NCBI RefSeq assembly: GCF_002056795.1
Contig: NZ_CP020104.1
Location: 2,925,001-2,989,000, forward strand
Origin: Spirosoma aerolatum
Lineage (GTDB): Bacteria > Bacteroidota > Bacteroidia > Cytophagales > Spirosomataceae
Reading direction: 5' to 3'
Length of the DNA stretch: 64,000 bases
Below are positions 33,395 through 41,149 of the stretch, one piece after another (the first letter of the stretch is position 1; every line of letters begins with the position of its first letter). The notes under the pieces were generated by a model. It did not search any database and was not told the origin of the DNA. It saw nothing but the letters and a program-made list of their open reading frames with translations. Made by a program: the position numbers and the translations under genes.

Positions 33395-36300
33395 CAGCGT
33401 ATGAACACAATTCGACCACGCAGACGCTCTCGGTCGGGGTCAGCTACTGGCCAGAATTCACCTTGGGCATCCAGCACCGTAAGCTGATAGAGATACATAC
33501 CGGCTGGACGTAGTGTACCCGTTTCATCCCGACCGTCCCAAACCAGTTGATTCCGCCCAATACGGGCAACAGGGAAAAGTGATCGAACAAGGTGCCCGTT
33601 CAGATCAATAATAGTAAGCGTCATGGTGCTGGGGGCTTGCTCGCCCGTGAGTGAAAAACTGAACACAACCTGATGCTGGAATGGGTTGGGCGATACCGAG
33701 AGTTGATCCAGTAACGTTTCGGATACTACCCGGAAGCTAACCTGATAAGGAACGGCTGCATTGCCGACCGCATCGCGGGCTGTGGCGATCAGGTGATATA
33801 AACCATCGGTAAGTGTTGGTAACGGATACTGAAGCCGAAAGATATTGCCTTTCTCCATCGATTGCCGAATGACGTTGTGCCAGTTAAGCCGTACAAAAGG
33901 TGCGTTCTTTCCGGTTTTTTGCAGGTATATATCCAGGCCCAACGTATCCTGTCGCATAAGGGATCGATTATCGTCCGCCACCAGAATGTCAAGGACAGGG
34001 TGGGACGAAACAACGGCTCCATCGGCAATACGGGCACCATCGAAAGCAACTTCGAGCAGCGGACCCAACACATCGGGATCAACAAGCAATGGAAAATCGA
34101 GCGTGTTGTTCAGGTACGAGTATTCGGGTTGGAGATGTGGATTTACAGTTAGCCGTACCCGGTTCCTGCCCGGTAGGCGTTCGGTAGGGATCCTGATCGA
34201 AAAGCGAACCGTATCGGCCTGCGCTGGCGGTTCGATGCGCCATTGGGTCAGTTGTGGTGTCGATAGGGCAGTTGCATAAACGGTTTGCTGAACAACCAAT
34301 GAGTCAGAAAATGGATAAGGGCTCAGGTTCGTTAGCTGAACAGGAATTGAAACGATGTCGCCTTGCTGACTATCGGTGGGCAATTGGGCAATGGCCTGAA
34401 GTTGCCCTTCGGGTAAACCCGTCGCTGCGGTAAAAGGCGCGTATACAAACGAGCCGACAGACCAGGCCGTTGTATCGAAGGGGAGCGCCAGATTGTCGGC
34501 CAGTCGTACTCGCCAGAAATAGGTTACGTTTGGCTGATTGGGCAAAACGGTTGAATAGCTGATGAATTGATGGGCTGTCAGGAGTTGGGTTGTGCGAAAA
34601 GGACTGTCGAACCGAGCTGTACTATCCAGATCCAGCTCGAAGCGGTGTGGTCCATCACTGATATATTGAGCTGTTAGCTGAACAGATGGGTTGGTCAACG
34701 TGGTACTAGATGGCGGATAAATCAGCACTGGTTTTGGACTGATAAGGTTAATCTCGATCTGGGCCTGGTTATTCGTATGATCGCTCTCCGGTTGCGTGGC
34801 TGGCTGGCCAATTGGATTGATAGTTACCTCAAAGCGGTTCGCTCCTTCGGCTGTCCGATCCGTTGGAAGGGTCAGAGTTAAGGTATCCCGATAGGCGATG
34901 GTATGGACCAGGGTCAGGTTGAATACGCCCGTTTCCTGCCCATTTATCCATCGACGCACCCGAAAAGGCAGTAGTCCGGGTCGAAATAGGCCAATGTTGT
35001 CAACCGCCACCCGAATTTGAATTGAATCGCTGAGTAGAGTTAAAGGTTGACCAGTGGGTGCTTCGATAGTCAGGCTATTGTCATTCAGAACGTAGTCTGG
35101 AGTAGAGAACGGGAACAGGCGAATGGCAGGGTCGCCCTGCAAAACCATCTGCTGACAGGTCGCCAATGCCTGCCCGTCGGTGGTTTGTGTCAACACCCGG
35201 CGGATGGTTTCCAGCTGGAGTAATCCAATGGATTTATTGAGTTGTACGCTATCGGCCAGGAGGTTATAAAACGTCGATGTGTACTGATGCAGTGCGTCGA
35301 CTGTGCCAAGATGACTATGTGCAAGTGCGGCAATCGCTCCCCGATCGGCGGTCAGTACCCAATCCGTTGACAGTGTTGGACGACCATAGAAAATGTTTCC
35401 GATAGCGCAACCATTGACGAGCAGGAGTGGATAGTTGCCTTTGTTCCGGTAGCCGAGTGCTTCGTTTGAGCAAAAGCCAATATCCAGATCGGTAACGTCC
35501 AGACCCGAATGGCCGAAAAAGGTAATTAATCCGACACCATTATTTACGGTTTTGGCTATGCCAGGTACTTCAACAGGCTGGTCGCTTACTTTGGAAACGG
35601 TGGTCACAAGAGCACCTAGTGCAGGACCAACTGCCTGAGTCCGATACGTATCGACGAGCTGGCGAAACAGACTGAGTTCGTTCGGCGACAGGCCCCCGCT
35701 CAGATGCAACAGGTGTTTACGCCATAATTGATTGCTGGAAGGTTTTTCAAATTCCTTCACTTTTGCCAGATAGTTCATAACATCCAGAGGAGTAGAAGCA
35801 TTGATTCGGCCGGTAGGAGTAGTCGGTATGTTGGGTTGATCAGGTATCGGTTCGGCACTGAACCAGGTATCAGAGCCTGGATAACCGGCCGTCATGACCA
35901 TGTCGAGCATCGCTTGCTGTGGGTCTTTCCGAATACCGGGTGTGCTGCGTCCCCGGCCAATCAACAGCAGGTATGGACTGACGGCGTTTGCTTGAAGGAA
36001 TGGCCGGATAAAACGTCGAATCGCCAACGGATGACGCTCTCCATAGCTGTATTGGTCGATTAGTTGCTGCATGGTGACCGTCAGCGTATCAAAGCCACCT
36101 CCCGCTGTCGAAGCCCGGTAAGCCGCATAAGCCTTAACGGCATTCGATGTCGTATCGCCAGCCGTGCTGGTAGCAGGTTTCATTAGTGATTCGTGACTGA
36201 TAATCACATAGGATGGCGTTCGGCCCGACCAGTCAGTGAAGGTAATCCGATGCAAGCCTGCTATTAATTTTCGATCGGTGGTGCTCAGCAAGGTTCGGGG

Positions 36301-37434
36301 GCTGGTAGTGCCCGAAACAACCAGTCGGGCCGAGGTGGCTGAATCGCTTAGTACTCGCAACCGGCTGGGTGTATCCGGGCTGGTTATATCCCAGAAGGCT
36401 GTATTGGGCAGCACATCGCTGATAGTAAGCAGTGCTCGTCCAGTAAAATTGGGTTGAAGCTCGAAACGCTTGAATGACTGCCTGTTGGCCGTAAGTCGTT
36501 GTGGATACCGGAGCCGGATGTACGATACTGAATAGGTATCGCTGGTTGTGGTTTCGTTGCCTGAAACGGTCGACACCATTAAGTGCCCGTCGGTATCAAT
36601 GGCTGACCAGTTTACAGGAAACTGCATATGTGCATTGGCATAACCAACAAATCGAACACTATCCTGAAGTCTTAGATGTTCGGCTGTTGAGCCAATCAAA
36701 CAGCTTACCCGATGGTTGGACACCTCCCGACCAACGACCAGAACATCTACTTGTGGATCAGGGCCATATCGTGCAGGATCTGTTAGCTGGAAGGGAGCGA
36801 AGGAAGGTTGGTTTTTCTGTTGTCTTTGGCCCGTATAGCCTTCACCCGCTTCGTAATAACTATACTCCGTTTTGCCCAGTAACCCAGCCGCCCAGCCAGG
36901 ATAGTCAGACGTGAACAGACGTAGTTCTTCGGACCAATGATAGGTTTCCGGTATCAGTCCATTGGCGTTAGTATCGGTCTGGATAGCCATGCGTTTGCCA
37001 GGTTTACCATCCAATCGCCAGGTCAGGAAATAGGCTGTGGTGTCATTGAATAGACTATAGTAGCGATGGGGCTGAGCAGAATGAGGCCGATAGAGCAGCG
37101 AATCCTGAGTACCATCATTTGGCTGTCCATAAAATTCCAGAAAGTCGGTTGGGTCGAATCGGTGATCGGCTTCGCCTTCTATGAAAATAGCTTGTTCGAT
37201 ACCCCGGTGAAAAAGCTGTAGGGTAGTCGGATCAAGTTGATGTACGGGTATCCCGGTCCGTGCTAATTCGGCTGCTGTAATACGATAAATGCCCGGCTCG
37301 GCTACTGGAATTTTATAATAAGTCTGGTCGTAGGAAATCCACTGGGTAGGGTTAGGATCAATAGCCTGTGCTTTTATGGGAAAGGACGAGCCAACCAAGA
37401 AGATAAAAATCAGGTAGACGAATAAGCGAAACAT
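33394..37434 (-). CDS. Type IX secretion system C25-family sortase (PorU/PorU2 type)
   Basis: A 1346-residue secreted protein of the gingipain (C25) clan. A signal peptide (MFRLFVYLIFIFLVGSSFPI...KAQA) starts at the ATG 37434, chosen over a GTG at 37470. The catalytic His is in ITFFGHSGLD (about residue 642) and the Cys in LLLVNGCAIGNIF (about 676). Several beta-sandwich repeats follow (about 790-1200). The C-terminus is a FlgD-like sorting domain with LSVSPNPFQ, LTIIDLNGHLV and WDGRDETG. PorU removes C-terminal signals of type IX cargo and attaches them to surface polysaccharide. The length and FlgD tail resemble the second paralogue often called PorU2. Coupled to an acyltransferase. Confidence 0.87.
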   Translation of the reverse strand: MFRLFVYLIFIFLVGSSFPIKAQAIDPNPTQWISYDQTYYKIPVAEPGIYRITAAELARTGIPVHQLDPTTLQLFHRGIEQAIFIEGEADHRFDPTDFLEFYGQPNDGTQDSLLYRPHSAQPHRYYSLFNDTTAYFLTWRLDGKPGKRMAIQTDTNANGLIPETYHWSEELRLFTSDYPGWAAGLLGKTEYSYYEAGEGYTGQRQQKNQPSFAPFQLTDPARYGPDPQVDVLVVGREVSNHRVSCLIGSTAEHLRLQDSVRFVGYANAHMQFPVNWSAIDTDGHLMVSTVSGNETTTSDTYSVSYIRLRYPQRLTANRQSFKRFELQPNFTGRALLTISDVLPNTAFWDITSPDTPSRLRVLSDSATSARLVVSGTTSPRTLLSTTDRKLIAGLHRITFTDWSGRTPSYVIISHESLMKPATSTAGDTTSNAVKAYAAYRASTAGGGFDTLTVTMQQLIDQYSYGERHPLAIRRFIRPFLQANAVSPYLLLIGRGRSTPGIRKDPQQAMLDMVMTAGYPGSDTWFSAEPIPDQPNIPTTPTGRINASTPLDVMNYLAKVKEFEKPSSNQLWRKHLLHLSGGLSPNELSLFRQLVDTYRTQAVGPALGALVTTVSKVSDQPVEVPGIAKTVNNGVGLITFFGHSGLDVTDLDIGFCSNEALGYRNKGNYPLLLVNGCAIGNIFYGRPTLSTDWVLTADRGAIAALAHSHLGTVDALHQYTSTFYNLLADSVQLNKSIGLLQLETIRRVLTQTTDGQALATCQQMVLQGDPAIRLFPFSTPDYVLNDNSLTIEAPTGQPLTLLSDSIQIRVAVDNIGLFRPGLLPFRVRRWINGQETGVFNLTLVHTIAYRDTLTLTLPTDRTAEGANRFEVTINPIGQPATQPESDHTNNQAQIEINLISPKPVLIYPPSSTTLTNPSVQLTAQYISDGPHRFELDLDSTARFDSPFRTTQLLTAHQFISYSTVLPNQPNVTYFWRVRLADNLALPFDTTAWSVGSFVYAPFTAATGLPEGQLQAIAQLPTDSQQGDIVSIPVQLTNLSPYPFSDSLVVQQTVYATALSTPQLTQWRIEPPAQADTVRFSIRIPTERLPGRNRVRLTVNPHLQPEYSYLNNTLDFPLLVDPDVLGPLLEVAFDGARIADGAVVSSHPVLDILVADDNRSLMRQDTLGLDIYLQKTGKNAPFVRLNWHNVIRQSMEKGNIFRLQYPLPTLTDGLYHLIATARDAVGNAAVPYQVSFRVVSETLLDQLSVSPNPFQHQVVFSFSLTGEQAPSTMTLTIIDLNGHLVRSLFPVARIGRNQLVWDGRDETGTLRPAGMYLYQLTVLDAQGEFWPVADPDRERLRGRIVFIR

Positions 37435-37601
37435 GATACAGCCAGAAGAACCTGTATTAGACGAATACACGGGTTGGTAAGTATCATACTTTTTTGACTA
37501 ATGGCTACTTAGGATAGAAGGTGAATCCTCCGGCCGGGCACTAGGCTAACCAACGGCCCTCATTTTAGTTTATCTAAAGAACGAACAACAAATGCAATAC
37601 G

Positions 37602-38015
37602 ATGACACAACTAGTTAAAGTACTATATGGACTATTGAGTCTGTGCGTACTGAGTCTGCCATTGGCCAGTGCACAAAACAAATCGACTGCTACGGCACCG
37701 CCTTCGATTGTATCGGTCATTGAAAGTGTTTCCGGCAAACATTTTGTGCCCGACACCGTATATGCCAGCCTGTCGGCCGAAGATGAGGCCTTACTAAGCA
37801 AAGAGCCAATCGCCAACTGGAGTCTGATGCAGGAGTCGGGTGAGATGGCGTATTCCAATCTGGTGATCGGGACTCGTTCCTATCAGCTCGTGATCAGGCG
37901 TCCACCCCGGTCGTCGTACCCAACAGCTACCCTGGTGCGTTATACGACACCGAAATCTAAACCAGAGCCTATTGTTCAGGGTATTTTGCAGGCTAAAGAG
38001 GAAAAACCCAAATAA
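37602..38015 (+). CDS. Uncharacterised secreted protein
   Basis: 137 residues with a clear signal peptide (MTQLVKVLYGLLSLCVLSLPLASA, cut before QNKS). The mature protein has SIVSVIESVSGKHFVPDTVY, a short acidic helix SAEDEALLSKE and NLVIGTRSYQLVIRRPP. No family is recognised. It is divergent from the PorU-type gene across about 170 bases, so a shared promoter region is possible. Codon use and start look normal. Confidence 0.65.
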   Translation: MTQLVKVLYGLLSLCVLSLPLASAQNKSTATAPPSIVSVIESVSGKHFVPDTVYASLSAEDEALLSKEPIANWSLMQESGEMAYSNLVIGTRSYQLVIRRPPRSSYPTATLVRYTTPKSKPEPIVQGILQAKEEKPK

Positions 38016-38178
38016 AAAACAGGGTGTATGTTCAAATCATGTCGTTAAAAATCTGCCAGAGGTTCACTAAACAGCCCGTATAATTTATTTATTCCATTAA
38101 TTAGGTATAATTACCTGTTTCGGGCGTGACTTCTTTTTGTTTCAGCGTCTAGTATATACACGCTTAATAACTCTGGCT

Positions 38179-38280
38179 ATGAAACACGATTCGATACAAC
38201 TCTCTCTGTTGCCTGCCCTGATCGTTGCCACAACATTAGTTGGCATCTGTGTTCGGGAGCTCTGGCATCTACTAGGCTAA
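38179..38280 (+). CDS. Very small membrane peptide (33 aa), tentative
   Basis: ATG at 38179 to TAA at 38280 encodes 33 residues: a short polar start (MKHDSIQ) then one hydrophobic helix LSLLPALIVATTLVGICV and ELWHLLG. A good terminator follows at 38307-38347, which suggests that something transcribed ends here. Without relatives the call is weak. Confidence 0.4.
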   Translation: MKHDSIQLSLLPALIVATTLVGICVRELWHLLG

Positions 38281-38306
38281 GCACAATCACTCACTATTCA
38301 CTAATT

Positions 38307-38350
38307 GACCCTGTTACGCTCAACTATCAGTTGGTCGTGGCAGGGTCTTT
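38307..38350 (+). terminator. Rho-independent terminator
   Basis: GACCCTG at 38307-38313 pairs with CAGGGTC at 38341-38347, with an inner CAACT/AGTTG helix (38321-38333) and a T-run after it. It ends the unit that holds the small peptide frame and precedes the CDF transporter gene. Confidence 0.7.
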
Positions 38351-38448
38351 TCAGGTTTTTTGCCAGAGTTTGTTTGTGATATGGGTTGAGACCAGAATAC
38401 AAAAGACTATTCTGTTGAACATCCTTATAAAACAGTAGTTTTACTGGC

Positions 38449-39360
38449 ATGGCTTCATCGAAAACCCCACTCTATACCGCGCTGGCGGCTAATCTGGGTA
38501 TTGCCGCAACCAAATTTGTAGCGGCTGGTGTAACGGGTAGCTCGGCCATGATTTCGGAAGGAATTCACTCGCTGGTCGATACCCTCAATGAGTTACTTTT
38601 GCTGCTGGGACTTGCCCGTAGTCAGCGACCTCCCGATCAGAAACGTCCGTTTGGCTATGGTCGGGAACAATATTTCTGGTCGTATGTAGTAGCCCTGCTT
38701 ATTTTCGCTGTGGGTGGGGGCGTTTCGCTCTATGAGGGCATTACCCATTTACAACATCCAGAACTGATTCGCGATCCTTTTTGGAACTACATCGTGCTGG
38801 GTGTGGCCTTTGCGCTGGATGGGTATTCGATGCTGACGGCCCTGCGGGCATTTAATGCGCAACGTGGTTCGCAGCCGTTCTGGGCAGCCGTAAAAGACAG
38901 TAAGGATTCGGCTACATTTACGGTGCTGTTTGAAGATGTATCTGATGTACTGGGGCTGATTATCGCATTTCTAGGGGTCTTTCTGGGGCATACCCTGCAG
39001 AATCCATATCTGGATGGAACGGCCTCGATCCTGATTGGTCTGCTGCTGGTGATGGTAGCCGGTGTACTGGCCCGCGAAAGTAAGAGTTTACTATTGGGCG
39101 AAGGGGTTGATGCGGAAACCCGGTACCAACTGATATCTATTACAGAAGCGGATGTAGCGGTACAGAAAGTCGTTAACATCGCCACGATTTACCTGGGTCC
39201 TGAAGAAATTACGCTGGTGCAGGGCGTAGCTTTTCAACCCGAATTGACAACAGACGAAATCAATGAAACCATTGTTCGTGTACACCACTCCATACAGGCG
39301 CAATTCCCGGCTATCAAACATGCGTATATACAGCCCGTTGCCTTGCCTGCTTCGGCTTAA
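38449..39360 (+). CDS. Cation diffusion facilitator family transporter
   Basis: A 303-residue CDF exporter, an inner-membrane metal/proton antiporter for Zn, Fe, Mn or Co. The first helices contain NLGIAATKFVAAGVTGSSAM and SEGIHSLVDTLNELLLLLG; the H..D residues of SEGIHSLVD form the transport site. KRPFGYGREQYFWSYVVALL is the cytoplasmic loop and helix after it. The C-terminal cytoplasmic domain (about 205-300) is the usual ferredoxin-like fold. Metal choice cannot be fixed from sequence: the second site DVSDVLG has D instead of the H-x-x-x-D of Zn exporters. Single gene. Confidence 0.92.
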   Translation: MASSKTPLYTALAANLGIAATKFVAAGVTGSSAMISEGIHSLVDTLNELLLLLGLARSQRPPDQKRPFGYGREQYFWSYVVALLIFAVGGGVSLYEGITHLQHPELIRDPFWNYIVLGVAFALDGYSMLTALRAFNAQRGSQPFWAAVKDSKDSATFTVLFEDVSDVLGLIIAFLGVFLGHTLQNPYLDGTASILIGLLLVMVAGVLARESKSLLLGEGVDAETRYQLISITEADVAVQKVVNIATIYLGPEEITLVQGVAFQPELTTDEINETIVRVHHSIQAQFPAIKHAYIQPVALPASA

Positions 39361-39465
39361 GCCGTTTCAAATCTGCGGAGGCAATTGATTAATAACTTGT
39401 TCTGCTCTCCTTTTGCAGGGGCTACAGTTATCTACAAATCAACTTTCTTCACCCTTAAGTTTACC

Positions 39466-40308
39466 CTATTCAAGGCGAATCAGTTTTTTACGCTGGTCGA
39501 ATGAAACGGTATGGTTTTTTAAAAAATCGACACCCACATTGATCTGATGTGCTTTATCGGAGTAGTAAATCGTCTGATCCTTCAGCAAAATTCCTCCCAC
39601 AGTTAGTTCATCATGAATAACGGCTTCCTGTAGTGTAAACGTCGTGTTAGCCTGGGTAACTATTTGCTGGTGGGCCGTGTCGGTATAGTGGATACCTGTC
39701 AATAAAGCCTTTGGAACTAACAGGGGTAAGGCAGAGCCTACATCCAGATTAAACAATACCTCTCGAGGCCCCAGTTTTCCCAGAACAAGAAACGGATTTG
39801 TATAGCGAACGACTCCTTTGTTTTTACTGGCCAGTGTATCCTGGGAAATACGCAACCGCTGGTTTGGCCCATCGACTGTAATGAGGAAACGACTGAAGAA
39901 GTCTCGCCCAATTACGCCGTTGATCGGGAGTTGATGCGCGTGTTCATTGTCATTGCGAACGGTCAGTTTTAGGTTAGTATGGGTAACCTGACCTATGCTG
40001 AGCTTATCGACCGCTACCAGAAATTCGCGTTTAATCTGTGTCCCTTCCCGGTTTTCCTGAAAGCCAACGATGTTCAGATTCAGTTCTTTAGCTAGTTGCT
40101 GATCAATATGCCCTAACCCGCTTATGCCCGAATTGAGTATGAAATTATAGGGGCCTCGCCCATTGACCCGCACCTGAACATAAATCAGATTATCCTGAAT
40201 GATAATGGGAAGGAGATGCCCCGCAGATTGGGCTAAACCAATAAATGGGGTTAGTGAAAAAACACTAATAAGCAGGATAACGAACCGGAGTAAACGTCCA
40301 GGATGCAT
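39466..40308 (-). CDS. Retropepsin-like protein with altered catalytic motif
   Basis: A 280-residue secreted protein (signal peptide to about residue 26) with two retropepsin-like halves. The first catalytic motif, normally hydrophobic-hydrophobic-D-T/S-G, reads NFILNSGISG (N59-S60-G61), so the Asp is Asn. The second half has NLDVGSALPL (D189) and keeps an Asp but with DVG instead of DTG. Other family marks are NGRGPYNF, PINGVIGRDFF and NVGVDFLKNHTVSFD. Family members are periplasmic aspartic proteases. With Asn in the first motif it may be a pseudo-protease or binding protein. Confidence 0.8.
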   Translation of the reverse strand: MHPGRLLRFVILLISVFSLTPFIGLAQSAGHLLPIIIQDNLIYVQVRVNGRGPYNFILNSGISGLGHIDQQLAKELNLNIVGFQENREGTQIKREFLVAVDKLSIGQVTHTNLKLTVRNDNEHAHQLPINGVIGRDFFSRFLITVDGPNQRLRISQDTLASKNKGVVRYTNPFLVLGKLGPREVLFNLDVGSALPLLVPKALLTGIHYTDTAHQQIVTQANTTFTLQEAVIHDELTVGGILLKDQTIYYSDKAHQINVGVDFLKNHTVSFDQRKKLIRLE

Positions 40309-40614
40309 ATAAATAATCGGGAACTCGATAGTTACAGTGGTTTACGTCAAAACGTGAGTTGGGTCAAAACGTATATAAAGCTACGAAATCAGTTGGGTAA
40401 ATCAGGCTGGATGACATCTATCCATGTGGGATGATCAGACGATATTCGACTGGCGTAATCCAGTTTATTCATGATGTGGATGCAGGCCGTTTTTAATTCT
40501 CCTTTAGTAGCTGCCGGGTAATCTGCGTTATTTCCGAGAAAATCTCAACGTAAACCGACACGCATCCATATGGAGGACCGGTGATCTTTACGGGGATAAT
40601 CGACTTCCTCGTAT
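40309..40614. other. 306-base region without a convincing gene
   Basis: It separates the divergent retropepsin-like and NTF2-like genes and should hold both promoters, but I see no clean TAnnTTTG. On the minus strand 40392-40544 is open for 51 codons and reads protein-like (ELKTACIHIMNKLDYASRIS) but has no start codon at its head. It could be a gene relic. Confidence 0.5.
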
Positions 40615-40971
40615 ATGGCTGATTTTGACCATCGTTTAGTTCTGATAGCTGCCTATGCAGCGTTTAATGCACGGGCAATTGATGCTGCCCTGGCTACCAT
40701 GCACCCCGACGTTAATTGGCCCAACGGCTGGAAAGGGGGGCGAGTGATTGGCCATGACGCCATACGAGCCTACTGGACACAGCAATGGGAGGAGCTCAAT
40801 CCGCATGTGGAACCCCAGCGCTGTACAACCGATGACGATGGGCGAGTGACTGTCGATGTACATCAGGTAGTTAGCGATTATGCAGGACATACGCTGGCCG
40901 ATGAACAGATACAGCATATATATGAATTTGAAAACGGCCTGATTAAACGGATGGATATTCAACGTATCTAG
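40615..40971 (+). CDS. NTF2-like (SnoaL-type) protein
   Basis: A 118-residue alpha+beta barrel protein of the NTF2/SnoaL-like superfamily. It reads LIAAYAAFNARAIDAALATM, HPDVNWPNGWKGGRVIGHDA with the conserved hydrophobic D-V-x-W strand, AIRAYWTQQWEELNP, and ends QIQHIYEFENGLIKRMDIQ. Such domains bind or turn over small hydrophobic ligands; no specific activity follows from this. A terminator lies 21 bases after the stop. Single gene. Confidence 0.85.
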   Translation: MADFDHRLVLIAAYAAFNARAIDAALATMHPDVNWPNGWKGGRVIGHDAIRAYWTQQWEELNPHVEPQRCTTDDDGRVTVDVHQVVSDYAGHTLADEQIQHIYEFENGLIKRMDIQRI

Positions 40972-40991
40972 TTGTATTTGTGTTAGTTACT

Positions 40992-41020
40992 AAAGCCGCT
41001 GGGTAGCCAGCGGCTTTTTT
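40992..41020 (+). terminator. Rho-independent terminator
   Basis: AAAGCCGCTGG at 40992-41002 pairs perfectly with CCAGCGGCTTT at 41007-41017 (loop GTAG), followed by a T-run. It ends the NTF2-like gene. Confidence 0.92.
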
Positions 41021-41036
41021 ATTTTATAGAAAAAAG

Positions 41037-41057
41037 TAAAACGGTTGCAACGTTTTA
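41037..41057. promoter_or_regulatory. Inverted repeat upstream of the second TonB receptor
   Basis: TAAAACG-N7-CGTTTTA, with GTTGCAA in the centre, lies 93 bases before the receptor ATG at 41150. The symmetry and position fit a regulator operator, possibly of LacI or similar type; this is a guess from symmetry only. Confidence 0.3.
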
Positions 41058-41149
41058 GCTGCTCAGTCGTCTTTAATGTGACTTTAATGCACAGCAACCA
41101 CTCTCAGCACTCCTTACACAAAAGACCTCGTCGTTAATCGGCATATCCT

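Noticed and set aside
40392..40544. Open stretch of 51 codons on the minus strand with protein-like sequence
   Set aside because: It is bounded by stops and has no start codon at its head; the only ATG is halfway through. It may be a relic, but coding cannot be supported.
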